Source of the DNA: Marsupella aquatica
Lineage: Eukaryota; Marchantiophyta
DNA: 64,000 nt
Assembly (NCBI GenBank): GCA_973895155.1
Contig: OZ316891.1
Coordinates: 1,178,001 to 1,242,000, forward strand
Reading direction: 5' to 3'
The notes under the pieces are model-generated. The model was not told where the DNA came from, did not search any database, and was given only the letters and a program-made list of their open reading frames with translations. The position numbers were made by a program, and so were the translations under genes. Of the stretch, positions 10,066-22,815 are shown piece after piece (position 1 is the first letter of the stretch; every line of letters begins with the position of its first letter).

Positions 10066-13000
10066 TCAACTAACTCCTTGAGGAGGTTGAACGATTCCCA
10101 GAACCTTGAACACTGTAGGCCACTTTTCCAAGGCTTTCCTTGCAGCATCTACTCTTGCTAGTTTTTGGTTCATTCCCATGCCCGTTGCCATTCGGTAACC
10201 TTTGACATATACCCTTACACGGCACACTTGATGGTGAGTATTCTCGTTGTCCACTCCAATTAATCTGCACAGTCCATAAACAACGCATCGTGATTGCAGC
10301 AAAAAAATTCCGGTCGAACAATATCGCTGAAGGAAAATACAAGACTCTGCAAAGAAGCTGGAAAAATAGATGGGACAATGAAACTAGGAAGGCCCTGAGA
10401 AAAAGACTTTATTGCTTCATCGGTGTCTTGATTTTGGGCTCTGACAAAGCTCTTACTTGTACTCTGGAAGGATCTGCAGTACTGTAGAGCTTTGCACATT
10501 AAGAGCATGCACGGGATTCCTAGCCTGTCAATTAGAAGTCCAAATCAGAGGTGTTAGTGTAACAAGAGCCCTCGAGAAATTTTAAATAAAAAATGACACC
10601 GAACATTGTATAATGTCTTTTTCACCGTTGGTTCGCACGAGTATGAAAAATAATGTAGATGGCGGAAACATGCACTTACCGGATCAGCTTGTACCAATAG
10701 TGGCAAAAGGGCTGTGGTGACACAGTCAAATGCTGTTTCAAAACCCTGAGAAGCGAATATCACGGTGTCAGGTTCACCTTGATAAATTGCCTGCAGTAGT
10801 AATAATTCTGAAATCCCAACATGGGCCAAGGAAGGTTGTCGGACAACAAAACAATTTCAGCTTCCTGGCACAATTTAGCGCGTACTCCTTTCATGAGACG
10901 TCCATAGCCACTCTTGCTAACTTAGCATCCATAACCATAGACGTGAATAACTTCTTTGGTTCGAGCGTAGTGTATCTGAAAGAATGCAAGTAAGGACTGT
11001 AATCATCCGTACTCAGTGATGGGTCTAGGAAGATTGCAGGTACCTTTTCAGTATAGAGTGCTCCAATGTATGCTTCACATGAGTCCGCCATCATTCTGGC
11101 CTGCACCACCGGAGGTATTTCATGAAACATAATACCTTCATTGAGTGAACGAACCCCATAGAAGACAATTCTCGAAAGATTTTGCAATCAGAGAAGGCAC
11201 GAAGTATCGACTGAGTTTTTCTCACAAGAGCTGCTGGTTGTGAAGAAGAATCACCAAACTGTAGAACAAACTCGTGAGGCCCAAGCAAACTTCTCCAAAC
11301 ACGAGACAGATTGTTGTTAGATACCTGCAAGTGACAACCCGAGTAAAACATATATAATCGGGAGGGACCTGGACTGGCTATCAGATGCAATTCTTGGGAT
11401 CCCATGCCAATAACGATAAATACCAGAAGCAATCTTCTATTTTTTATATCAAGGATTCCAAGAAGAGATTCTAAAATAACGATCATTAGCAAACTACTGC
11501 TAGGAAGAACGACTACCAACATTATGTCCAATCGAAAAGCTCGTGAGAAACAAATTTGGGCATGCACAGAATCACGCTTACCAACTGGCATTTCCTTTCA
11601 GTGACCGTCCCCTGCAAATAATGCTCCACATCAATGTGTTTGCTGAAGAATGTCAACAACTAAAAAAAAATCTTCATTGTCGGCCTCGCATTGGCAGCTT
11701 CAATCACACAAACGCTTTATATGATATTACTAAATTTGTCCTACCGTCTGTTTCGATTCTAATAGTGGCCATCACATTCCCTGGATAAGCTTTCATCTAT
11801 ATACAAATCCTTGGGTATATCTTTTGTCCCATATCTTTTATTCCTAGAAGCAGCCATCCTTAAAAGAGTGCGTAATTGAGTTACAGAAGAAAGATAGTGA
11901 CAGTAGATTACAGCTGAAGAGTGCTGGCGAACTAAGAGGGATGAGACAGCTAGACCTATAACTGCATCTCCCAATATTGCAAGCTGAGACCTGACCTGCA
12001 CCAACCACCACTGATACCTTGAATACAAACACATGGAACCGTTTTTAAGATGGACAAATAGCAAAACTTCAAAGAGGCTAGCATGATCATCGCTACAACA
12101 AATGCGTGCCATCGTTACAATTTTGAAGGTATTGCCCATCGCGAAGAACTCAGCAACTATGCAGACAAAGATATTTCCAGCCAATGGGGTCGATTTCATA
12201 ATTAAAATCACGAAAGATTATGGTTCGAGGATTGACAACAGCGTCTAAAATGAAGCTGCTAAGGATAGACTATTGGCTCGGACAATGACTAGTTCCACAA
12301 GTAATTCGTCAGGTCTACTAGTAATGATCCTTGCCAATGGCCATAAGGAAACAAAATGGCAGTTTGTATCGAAGTTTGTACCCTGACACACAACTTTCCA
12401 AAGACCTGGAGCAACCCAGAAATCTTCTATGAACAAACTGCAAGCATGTATATTTTCTGGCACTTAATCTGAACATTCAATCATGTCATATAATGCGCAA
12501 AGTAACAGAAGTGTAGTTTCTGAACCTCTCCGTGCGCATCCCCAAAAGTCATACGTGGGATTGTTCTTAAGGGTAAGCCCTCCACATACTGTTGCTTCAC
12601 CTCCCCAGAATCAATGTACTGGGGAGCTTGTGGTTTCCTGTATTCTCTATCCTTGATGCCGCCAGGGACTTTCTGATCATAGTAGCTCTTGTGCACCTAT
12701 CCAATTTCGCAATGCACACATAGCTTCATAGAGGAAAATATTAACGAATATAGGAGTACTTGCTGTGTACTGCAGATGGCATTCTCCCAGCAGTAAAATG
12801 AAAAAACACGACCGGGTGACAACGAAAAGATGGTGCCTTAGGAGTTACCAGCACTCGCAGCAAAAGCTCCCGTGAGTCAATTTGGCTGCCAAAGCTCCTG
12901 AACAGAACCTGCTTTGATGAGCGCGCAATCTTGGTGTCAGGGATGATCAGGGATTACTTTGAAGTGACCCCGATGAAACGGACAGTACTTCCATGGTCAG

Positions 13001-13691
13001 ACCCCGGAGCGAAGCACATAAAGACAAGCAGCAGCCCACGAGGGAAAGAAAACTGGTACTGTACCTCCAGGCGCTCCTCAAAATCGGTAGGAAGAGGCAT
13101 CACATCTGCAATTGAATCGGGTATATGCCACCATTTTCCCTCATGTACTTGAGTATCAACGGCGAAGATAGGCACCAGCTCGTTCTCGACAGACCCTGCG
13201 AAGCTAGCCTCAATTGTCGCATCCAGTACATTTTCCTTAACCACCGATGTGACATGGTCTGTGAACTGAGCATTCTGCTGCTCTGCTGTGTTATCACACG
13301 ATCCGTTTTGATTCGGACTCTCAAAATCTTTACCCTCGAGCTGCACAATGTGCTGAGTCAAATTCACAGTGAGATTCGTTGTGAGATATCTCACGCCTTC
13401 TGGGCTCGACGAAGAGTTCACTTTAAGTCGAGAGTCCCTTTTCTCAAAATGTTGAGTCATATAAACATGTGAGGAGACAACATTGTAGAATAGTTTTTTT
13501 CTAAACACCACTCTGTCCTTTCCTGCCATATTTATGAAAGTGAAGGGATGGCAACGGGGCGGCGTGCACGTCAGGTTCCATCCGTCGACACTCACTCTTC
13601 CTGCGTGCATGTTTCTTCGACTCCAACAGCTGCTCACAATTCTCATGTTCCTCCATCTACAGCTGATTGAAGACAGATTTATTTTGGCCAT
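10066..13691 (-). CDS. Helicase-less Dicer-like / RNase III protein
   Basis: The 3' part is resolved. Exons 12068-12156, 11912-11995, 11582-11611, 11226-11324, 11044-11100, 10680-10745, 10457-10524 and 10066-10264 join in phase with standard splice sites. They encode one RNase III domain: KIVTMARICCSDDHASLFE, then QLAILGDAVIGLAVSSLL, VSNNNLSRVW, ARMMADSCEAYIGALY and GFETAFDCVTTALLPLL. A C-terminal dsRBD follows (NPVHALNV..ILPEY...HHQVCRVRVYVKG...MNQKLARVDAARKAL). Upstream, a plausible PAZ-like piece (VHKSYYDQKVPGG) is at 12526-12696, a further exon at 12849-12908, and the N-terminal exon at 13065-13691, starting MAKINLSS (an internal MAGKDRVV at 13529 is an alternative). No DExD helicase or second RNase III domain is visible within the gene. 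Mosses have a MINIMAL DICER-LIKE gene lacking the helicase; this resembles it. RTL-type RNase III is the alternative. The exons joining the PAZ-like part to the nuclease are not settled. Confidence 0.7.
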
Positions 13692-15428
13692 TCCAAATCC
13701 AAGCTTCCGAGGAAGCTTAACCTTCTATGTGCGTCATTTTACAAATGGAGCTAGATGATGTACCCATTCCCGAACGCCGATGAACCTCTCATATCTGCCA
13801 ATCACAAAATTTGAATAACACAAGCAATCCACGTCAGGAAAACTGCTCTTTCATTACATAAAACCTAACTGAGAATAAAGTCTCTCATTCCCAACTTGGA
13901 ACAAAGGAAAAGCCATGAAATCCGAATGTAACAGACACCGATAAAGATGATTAAGTTTTGGATAAATTGTCATTCACATACTCTCTGCGAACCAATCCTG
14001 TTAACTGAAGAAAATCTTCCCCTACAAGAAACTCGTTTCGGTACCCAGATCTACAGTAGCTGATAAATAAAAAGGAGACCCACCATTAAGAGTCACATTG
14101 GAAAACAGCACGACGCGGGGATGGCGGAAGTGAGTCAATTGCAATCGGATTCAGGGTTTAGAGTGAGCCAGGCAGCAACAGCGTCACCCACCAAACAACC
14201 ACAAGCCAGACCAAATTGAACTGGACTGACATCTGCGCTAAGAGGATTTCAACTAATGTGCCACAGAGAAAAAATTGTGAGGCTAGAAACAATGACCAGA
14301 TTGGATTAAAATTATTACAAAAAGGAGTTTGCGAGAGAGGCAAAGAGGTATTCTTATTGTGCCCATGACGATGAGATTAAAATTGTGCCAAATTCAGCTT
14401 CGAGACAAATCAGACATCGAATAGAAAAAGTCTAACAGCCAAAAAGTACAGCAGCCGGATCTCTTCACAACAGCCTCGACAGAAAACGAATCATTCTCCA
14501 CTGACAAATGCAGTAACGCTAACAGAGCAAACAAATCATCACCATCTTCACCGAAGCTGATTGGGACTGCCAAATTATCCCACAGAAAAAAAAAGCCCTC
14601 CTCCATCCCAAAAAAGTGAGAAAAGGCCTCATATTAATGTACTTCACATGTAGTTGTATCTGCTATTAATGTACTTCACATGTGGTTGTATCTGAAAAAG
14701 TACTCACTCACCAGTTGTCCTATGTACCAATTGTAGAAACAAGTATATCCATTGGACATCCCTTTCCAGACAATCCAAGGACGTCAAAAAACACTGGGCT
14801 TGTTCACTCCTTTTTCATTTTTGTAAACAGATGATGGGAGATTTTGGCTTCATATAGTGGTTGATGTTCCTCATTCCCTAAAGACTTTTGTGAGTTGTGG
14901 CTTTGTGTATTTTATTTTCTGCAATACACAACCTTGCTTTGAGAGTGAATTATGCAATGCACATCGATCTACTGTAGCCATATGTAACTTAAGCCATCAA
15001 GGTTTGGCCTAAGCATACTCCACTAGCATTTTAACTCGTTCTTTCTTTACAGTAGTGACTCTTTCTTTCAATAAAACCCAAATGGGAAGCAAGCTAGGGG
15101 GCAAAGATTGCCCTAGCCAAAGAGACACCTGGCACCAAGGGCAGAAGTGATGATCCTATGGCACCTACCATGTACCTACAGCTCCTAGGGCTTCAAGGGT
15201 TGGGAACAATGAGACTTTAATTTCAAGGACTTTACTTTTATTTTGAAAACTCATTCAAGCTTTGATTTTACTTTTTTTTGGTTCTTCCCAAAACTCCTTC
15301 AAGTTTTTACGAAAGTTGACTTTCTGGTTACAGGCATTGTGGGCCACAATGTCCCCTCAACTTGGACTAATGCCCTTGTTTGGGGGACAGCATATCTTAC
15401 ATTGCCCTCTAACCAGGACAGTGCCCTA

Positions 15429-15558
15429 CTTGTAAGCTTGTCCTTAACCCGTTTAACTGGTTGCCTGGTGTTTATGCTTTATAATTTTGTTACCAAATTA
15501 GAATAAAATTGTGGTAATTCTGTTCATTAATTAAACGGGTTAAGGACAAGCTTACAAG
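15429..15558. repeat. Perfect 28-bp inverted repeat with 74-bp loop
   Basis: The arms are 15429-15456 (starting CTTGTAAGCTTGTCC) and 15531-15558, exact reverse complements over 28 bases. The loop is AT-rich. It could form a hairpin in DNA or RNA. No flanking duplication that would prove a transposon was found. Confidence 0.9.
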
Positions 15559-15680
15559 CTCCTATCATCTGTTTACAAAAAGTGAACAGAATTTGTTAAC
15601 ACCACAAGGAACAGACTCAATTCATGAGTTCGGCAAGGCACTATCAAAATGCCTTGAATTTTATTGTGGGTGACCACCGT

Positions 15681-16330
15681 TTAACTCATCCTGGGTCTAC
15701 CGCCAGATCCTGTCTCATGGTTTATATCAACGACTGAGACCCACCCTCAGAAGCATTTTGTAACGGAGCTGCAGTCCGGTTCCCATGCACAGTCGCTGCA
15801 GACCGAGCCCAGGGGCTAGTGAAAATTGCAGCATGGTTAACTCATCCTGGATCTATAGCCCTCCATTCTGCTCTCCAGTTTATTTCAACGACTGAGAACC
15901 CACCCTCAGCAAGATTGCCGAGGCGAGCTGCAGTCTGGTTCAAACCCTACTCTGCACCGACGGGCCATCAATTGTCCTGCGGTTGACAGCAGTTCACTCA
16001 TCCTGGATCTACAGCCCTCCATCCTGCCTCCGGACTTACTTCAACGACTAAGATCCCGCACTCTGTATAAAATCGCCAAACCGAGCTGAAGCCCGGTTCA
16101 AACCGTCCACTGCACCCAACCAACAGTAGCTGCAGCCCGAGTCCACGGGCTAAGAAAGGTGCTGCACTTGACCACAGTTAACTCATCCTAGATCTACAGC
16201 CCTCCATCCTGCCTCTCCGTGTTCATTCTATTGATTTCAACGACTGAGATCCCGCCCGCTGCACTATTGCGAAACCGAGCTGCAGCCCGGTCCGAACCCT
16301 ACCCCTAGGGTCGCTGGAGCCCCCCTAGTC
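15681..16330. repeat. Four-copy tandem array, unit ~156-185 bp
   Basis: Units start with TTAACTCATCCTGG or close variants at 15681, 15837, 15993 and 16178. Each carries ATCTACAGCCCTCCATCCTG, then CAACGACTGAGA.CC, then an AGCTGCAGYCCGGTTC block. The copies are diverged. The array sits about 1-1.6 kb before the MAP kinase start codon. Confidence 0.85.
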
Positions 16331-17325
16331 CAATGGAATCGCACCCTCAACAAGTCGACACAGTGGTGCAGCCCCGCCCCCCACTCCCCTCGCCTCCCCT
16401 TCCCTTCCCTTCCCTCCCCTCCCGTCCCGTCCCCCGAGCCCACGGTCTAGGGCCAACGTCGAGGACTCTGAAGAAGCTCGCACACTGAGAAGCTCCAGAA
16501 AACTGCCCAAGACCCTGTGAGATGCTCGACGAATGCTCCACTTCGGCTCTCAGCTGGGCTGCACGACGAAATCGAAGAAGCTTGCTCGACGTTTCAATGT
16601 GATGGAGCTCGGTGCTCCCCCACCTTGTGTGCTGCGATCGTGATCGTGAGGACTGAACCAGGCCAAGACGGCAAGTACCTTGAGCAGAGAATTGAGTTTG
16701 ATGTGCCTATCGTTTTACGTCCTGGGAGTGTTTTTGCGTTGCTTTCCCTGTGATAAAGTTGAACGATTGATTTGTTTGGATGGTTGCCGACTGCTTGAGC
16801 CCGTCTCTGAAGTGGCCGTGTTATTTTCTCTTAGGTTTTGTTCGGTGGAAATTGGACATTGAATTCACCCTGCATCGGTAATCCGTCACGATGCACTCTT
16901 GAGGCAAGTAATTGAATTTCTTCTGCTCCCTGTTGTTTTTTTTGCTGCGAGAAGTTATAGTTTAGGGTTAATTCTCTGGCAGGAACCTGCACCGACCTCT
17001 TTTTTGCTAGTATAAGCAAGATTGTTCAGCCACCAATGGTTGCTATGCTCATTTTTCGTCTCTGGTTGCTATAAATGCTCTGTTGTGGTGAATAGTCGCT
17101 TAGGGTTTCTTTTGTTCGTGGGTTCTCCTGGTTGCAGCAGGCGAATTCTTGAACAATTGGGATCCAATTGGAAGTGGCTATGTCAGTTTTTCTTTGTTGC
17201 AATTGGAGATAGTATTTCAATTTGTGAAGAGCGTGCCAAAAGCAGGAGGAAGGTCAGGGGAGGGAAGAAAGTGGGGAGAGAGGAGGCAGGGAGGAAGGGT
17301 GGCGGGGGCGAAGCAGAAGCGGTAT

Positions 17326-19368
17326 ATGGCGACCAAGGTCGACCCGCCAAATGGGATCTGTCCGCCAGGGAAGCATCACTACATGCTCTGGAGGAGTGTA
17401 TTCGAGATCGATACGAAGTACATTCCTATCAAGCCGATTGGAAAGGGAGCTTATGGCGTTGTATGCTCGGCTAGGAACGCAGAGACCGGAGAGAAAATCG
17501 CGATTAAGAAGATCACAAACGCGTTCGAGAATACCACCGATGCGAGGCGCACGCTGCGAGAGATTCGCCTCTTGCGGCACCTGTACCATGAAAACATCAT
17601 TGCGGTCAAGGACATTATGAAACCCGTCGGAAAATACAATTTCAATGATGTTTATCTCGTGTACGAGCTCATGGACACGGATTTGCATCAGATCATCCGT
17701 TCGTCGCAAGCCCTGACCGACGACCATTGCCAGTACTTCATTTATCAGGTACAGAACGGTTCACAGCAGAAGGCCAATATCGTGCACATTTGATTTTCTC
17801 ACAACCCTCCCCGCGAGCATTCCCTATGGAACTCAATGACCATCAAAGAGGTAGGGAACTGAGTATAATTCTGTATTTCGTCGAGTTGAATCTCAATCGT
17901 CACTGCTCCACGGGTCGTTACCTTCTAGCCATGCTCTATGTGATTCAGAGTCCATGGTCCTTATCAGAGGTGGACTGGAACATGGTGCTGTTGAAGGTCC
18001 ATTTTCTGAGGGCCTGGTGTACCGAATCTGTGGGGGAAACCCTCTTGGGATGTGGGCTCTTAAAAACCTGGTTTTGTACTTCCTTCTAAGTGTCATTCCC
18101 TGCCCAGCACTTGACCAATCAGTCCGATGAATGAATTTCTTTGCTATTGAAAATTCATGAAGGCGAATTTTGTGCCCCCCTCTGCAGTACAACTACCGGT
18201 AATTCACGATTCAGTTTCCACATCATAACTACTTTACATCTCAGCAATCGGCGGATCTGCGTCCTTGATCCTCCTTCTGTTTCTCATACAGCATGTCGGG
18301 ACATTGTCATCGATTCCTGGAATTTCCACAAAATATGGTATGGCAGAGAATGCTGGGGCATCCAATGAATGTCCTGACCCTTATACTCTTCTTGTCCGAC
18401 CCAATAGGTCAAGCCCGTTTTCCCACTTCTTTTACCCCTTCTTTGGCCCTTTTCTGCGTAGTATTTAACGTCTGGAACCGTGACGGACTGTTTCGAAGAT
18501 GTGGCTCCTCGACGTCTGCCTGATGATTTTAATTGCGGTAACTGTACAGCTTTTTTATTAGGGATGGGCGGCGGATGTGGAAATGGATGGAAGAGTGCCC
18601 TCGTTCGGGTTTTCGTCAGTCATACAGACTAGGCGATTTTATCAGTCGGCTGACTTTGGGCTCGTGGGATGCTGATGTGTGCAGCTACTGCGTGGTCTGA
18701 AGTATGTACACTCAGCAAATGTTCTTCATCGAGACCTGAAACCGAGTAACCTGCTTCTCAATGCAAGCTGCGATCTTAAGATTTGCGACTTCGGATTGGC
18801 CCGGACGGGCAGCGATAAGGGTCAATTCATGACGGAGTATGTGGTGACGCGATGGTACCGGGCTCCCGAGCTGCTCCTCTCTTGTGAAGAGTACTCCAGT
18901 GCCATCGATATGTGGTCGGTGGGTTGCATTTTTGCGGAATTGCTGGGCAGAAAACCGATATTTCCCGGCAAGGACTATATTCATCAACTAAAGTTGATTA
19001 TCGACATAATTGGGTCGCCGGAGGAGAATGATTTGCATTTTATTAACAGTCAAAAGGCACGCAGCTACATCCGGTCACTGCCTTTTCAACCCCGGGTTTC
19101 GTTGGCACGTCTTTACCCTCGCGCCAACCCCTTGGCTATAAAGTTAATAGATAGAATGCTCGTGTTTGATCCTAGGAAACGAATTACCGTAAATGAAGCA
19201 CTGGAGCATCCGTATCTATCAATGTTGCACGATGCCACCGTGGAGCCCTCGGCGCCAGCATCATTTGAGTTCGATTTTGAGGATGAGGACTTGAAGGAGG
19301 ATGCCTTAAGGGAAAAGGTTTGGAGTGAGATGCTTTTCTACCACCCTGAAGCTGCAACCGAGGTGTAG
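17326..19368 (+). CDS. TEY-type mitogen-activated protein kinase (MPK4-like)
   Basis: Two exons, 17326-17748 and 18685-19368, with a 936-bp GT-AG intron and unbroken phase, encode 368 residues, the usual plant MAPK length. The protein begins [10 protein letters not shown]. It has the glycine loop GKGAYGVV, the IAIKK lysine, [14 protein letters not shown], the activation loop TEY with [13 protein letters not shown], and [13 protein letters not shown]. The C-terminus carries an acidic stretch ([10 protein letters not shown]). TEY rather than TDY, and the absence of a long C-terminal extension, place it with group A/B MAPKs, which act downstream of MAPK kinases in immune, stress and growth signalling. 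The start codon is the first ATG in frame after the purine-rich leader; the same frame stays open upstream, but without family similarity. The intron falls right after YFIYQ. Confidence 0.96.
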
Positions 19369-21884
19369 TGACAGCGTCTCCCTCACTCATTCTCGAAGTG
19401 TGAGCTGTGTATATCTAGAATAGACCCTCTGGTAGGTTTTGCTCCCAAGGTTTCGTGCAGGAACTTTGCAATGGAAAGAATTCTGCAATATAAGGTCTCC
19501 ACTCTTGACCTTATAATTTATGAGTTGTATAGGACTGTGCATATCTTTTCGTTGACGGTTGATGTTGAGTCGGGAATAGAGCGGTATGCCATATATAACT
19601 ACCAGTTGTACATTGAAACGGGGGCTCGAGTTGGAACTGAAGACTGTGGCAGAAAAGGTCCAGTATTTGTTAGCAAGCAGTGCAACCGAGGTTGGACTCG
19701 GTTGGTTCTCTTCCTACCAGAGCATACAGCAGCAATGAGGTGGAAGATTGCCATTTATGTTTAGTCTTTGCAATCTTGGAGGAGTGCTACTTTGTGGTGA
19801 ACTCGTGATCACAACGGCCCGCCAATTAAATGAAATTGCCTCGGGATACGTCAAGAGTCACACATGCAGAGTCTCAATGCATTATACTGGAGTCCATTGA
19901 GCTGCCTGTCGTCTCATTTTTGCTGAATATGGTGGAAAAACGTTCTCCTGTCTCTTCTTGAGTAGTTCGTTGCAACCGCTTCGTCTGTACGACGAGCTTC
20001 ATTTCTGAGGGACAGCTTTGGGAATGTGTGTCCATGCAAGGTTCAGGTGTTTGTCTCATGAAAGTTATTTCTTGTTTTGGGGCTGATTTTTATTCCCTTG
20101 GTATATACTTACAAACTGATTCGTAGTCCAAGAACTTCGAACTGTTGGGGTTTTGAACTAAACAGAAGTCGATGGCATGGGAAGCAATTTAATCTAGATG
20201 GAATGTTGTTGCTTATCCATGTCTCGAAGATTGCCAGGGGAGGATTGTGAAAGTCCCTCAGCTAGGACCTGTCCAGGGCGTGGAAGCGAACAGTCCATTG
20301 GACCTGGGTGGTTTGTCTACGACCGTGGCTTGTCATAGATACAATTGTGGGGAATGTCGAAGATCGGGATTGTCCATATAGATGAATGACATTTGTTTGG
20401 ATGTCACCAGCGTTTCTGATTCTAAGAGATTGGGTCTTCATTAGCTCGGGAGTATGCAGATGGCTCCCAGAATTGTCTCCTCCGCGATTATGAAATGCCA
20501 TTTTGGACAATGAGGAAGCTGCCAGCGACTTCTCGACTGGCTTTGGTGATAATCCAACATGATTCGATGACATCGTATCGGGCTATCTGGTGGTAATCTG
20601 TCTTTAAACTCCCAATTTTAGTCACGTTAACGAACCCGCTCAGCTCCTAGAGGTTCTCCAGGGCGTTCTGAACCCCATACATACTCTTCAGATTGGTTAG
20701 CATGTGCATTTTCATCAGCAGTCGTGATGACATGGTCTCCGGGGTGACTGGTCTGCTTTAGAGAAACTATGCTCCAGGGATTGCAGTGACCACCCGAGTT
20801 CGTCTTTTGCCAATGGATTTTTCTGGGCCGCTTATAAAGGACGACTGCGAAGGTTTTAAGGTATGGTTATGAAATCTCGAGTCTTATTTCTTTCCTCTCT
20901 TTCTCCGAGTACTGTTCCACAGTCCCGCCATAGAAGAATTCGTGCCGAGCTCATGGGTATTAACTACTCAGTCTCTGGACCCCATCGGTCTCTCTTCTTG
21001 CAGCCAGAGCTGGGTATCGTAGCGTGACTGCCTTTGCCTTGCCCTCTCTTTCTCGCGGGAACACAGCACACTAGGTGAATTTGCTGGCGTGCTGTTGGTG
21101 GACCACGGCAGCAGAGAGTTTTCTCGCATCATGCAAGGAAACGCATTCTCCCTCGATTTCCAGGATACAGCTCGGTTTCGGATGCCAAATCTCATTCATC
21201 AAATCAATTGATTGATTATGTCCGCCACCTTGCATGCTTTACTTGCGATTGCGGCTCTCTCGCCGGGTTGCGTGCTGCGCCTCACCCGTTACGCATCGTC
21301 CTTCCAGCACTCGACTGTCTCGCACACTCACATCGTGCATGTCACCATCTCTCTCAGTCTGCCTGCCTGGTGCCTCTCCATTCAATTCCCTCACTCTCCT
21401 TTTCGACCCACCACACTACACCACGTCTTTGCCGTCGGTGCTTCTGCTGCCGCTCCCTGCACATGGATTGCGGGCGAGAGGGGAGGGGGTAGGTTGCGCC
21501 TCCCTGCACATGGATTGCGGGGGAGAGAGGAGGGGGTAGGTACGTTGTTCTCTTCCATAAAAGCTGATGAGAGCGGTGATGAAAGCTTCTTCTTGGATTC
21601 GGCCCTCTTCCCCCGTCTGTGGGTGTCCTGTAATCCTGTAGCTCTTTGTCCTTTCTAACTGGGGATGGGCCGGCCTGTCTCTCTGGATTGGATTGGGTGG
21701 GGTGGACTTGAGAAAGGCGGAATGCCCTTGTACCTGTGTATTTTTTTAAGGTTTTTACTTTTTGGCTAGAGTGAAAGAGAAGATGCTCAGCTAATGTCCA
21801 GTGTGAGAAGGAGAAGATGCTCAAAATAGTACTGTCAAATCTCCCTAGATTTAAGGATCACCAGTAGATTCTGGCTAATGGGTT

Positions 21885-22036
21885 AGATGGAACACTAGCT
21901 AATGAGACAGAAAAATAATAGTGAGACGAAAGCAGCTACTGGCTAATGGGACCTGTGATTAGATGGAACACTAGCTAATGAGACAGAAAAGTACTAGTGA
22001 GATGAAAACTTTTTGGGGAGGTGGAATTTGGCAAAA
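21885..22036. repeat. 76-bp tandem duplication
   Basis: AGATGGAACACTAGCTAATG begins copies at 21885 and 21961, each continuing AGACAGAAAA.TA.TAGTGAGA. Local duplication in non-coding DNA. Confidence 0.85.
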
Positions 22037-22090
22037 TTTTGCCACTAACAAAAATGCCCGCAGGCAATGGCTGAACAGCAGTCAATGAAT

Positions 22091-22331
22091 GAAATATTGG
22101 GTGTAGTACTCCCATATTTTTTAACAGAGATTACTTCTCTTGCGCATTTTGGCTCTTTGACTTTTTGGTGTGTTTTTCCTTGCTTTCTCCCCTTTATTGG
22201 GTCACTTGAAATATTGAGTGTATTGCTCCTACATTTTTTAACAGAGATTACTTCTCTTGCGCTTTTTTGGCTCTTTGACTTTAGGTCTCTTCCTGGGTTT
22301 TTCCTTTCTTTCTCCCGTTTATTGGGTCACT
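22091..22331. repeat. ~117-bp tandem duplication
   Basis: GAAATATTG.GTGTA starts copies at 22091 and 22208. Both contain TTTTTTAACAGAGATTACTT, CTCTTGCGC and TATTGGGTCACTTG; a partial third copy (TTCCTTGCTTTCTCCC...TATTGGGTCACTTGGCT) follows to about 22393. Confidence 0.85.
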
Positions 22332-22723
22332 TGGCTGGGGCGTTTCCTTGCTTTCTCCCATTTATCGTTCTCCCATTTATTGGGTCACTTGGCTAGGATA
22401 CTGTCTCCTGGTTTGGTGGTTTAATTGGCATTTAATGCTTCCTTTATTGTTGGGTCTCCTGCCTTATCTCACGGTTTGGCATTTTCTGCTCGTTGGTACT
22501 GTTACACCTATCTCATAAGGTAAGGCTCACATCAACACATAGATCTCCTGGATTTTCAAGATCTTGTTCCTGATGTCGGGGATTACACCTGGATGTCATC
22601 ACTAAACCACAATTACTTGTATAAGAGCCTCATATACAATGTATGCGTTCAGGCTCACTAGGAAATGACTTGGAAAGGGGATCTGATCTCCAAACTCTTA
22701 GCTAAGAATCAAATGGGCCATTC

Positions 22724-22815
22724 GCTAGGTAATTTAACTATTAAGAACTATTATTAGATACAATGGCCGCTAGGTAACTTAACTATTAGAACTATTATTA
22801 GATACAATGGCTAGG
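22724..22815. repeat. 45-bp tandem duplication
   Basis: GCTAGGTAA.TTAACTATTA begins copies at 22724 and 22769, both ending in GATACAATGGC. One-base differences only. Confidence 0.85.

Larger units (their letters stand above)
13692..17325. other. Spacer and MAPK upstream region
   Basis: 13692-15400 shows no gene. A 28-bp inverted repeat lies at 15429-15558, and a four-copy tandem array at 15681-16330. From 16340 to 17325 the sequence is leader-like: pyrimidine-rich and purine-rich tracts, then GA-rich sequence directly before the MAP kinase ATG. This is consistent with a long 5' UTR, possibly with an intron, since AGGCAAGTAATTG near 16903 resembles a donor. Confidence 0.45.

Noticed and set aside
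11101-11135. A 35-nt GT-AG intron in the Dicer-like gene
   Set aside because: It keeps phase but is too short for a plant intron. The donor GTGAGA at 11225 with the same acceptor gives a normal 125-nt intron and a better domain.
20262-20573. 103-codon minus-strand frame
   Set aside because: Composition is protein-like but there is no known similarity, no splice partner and no neighbouring signal.
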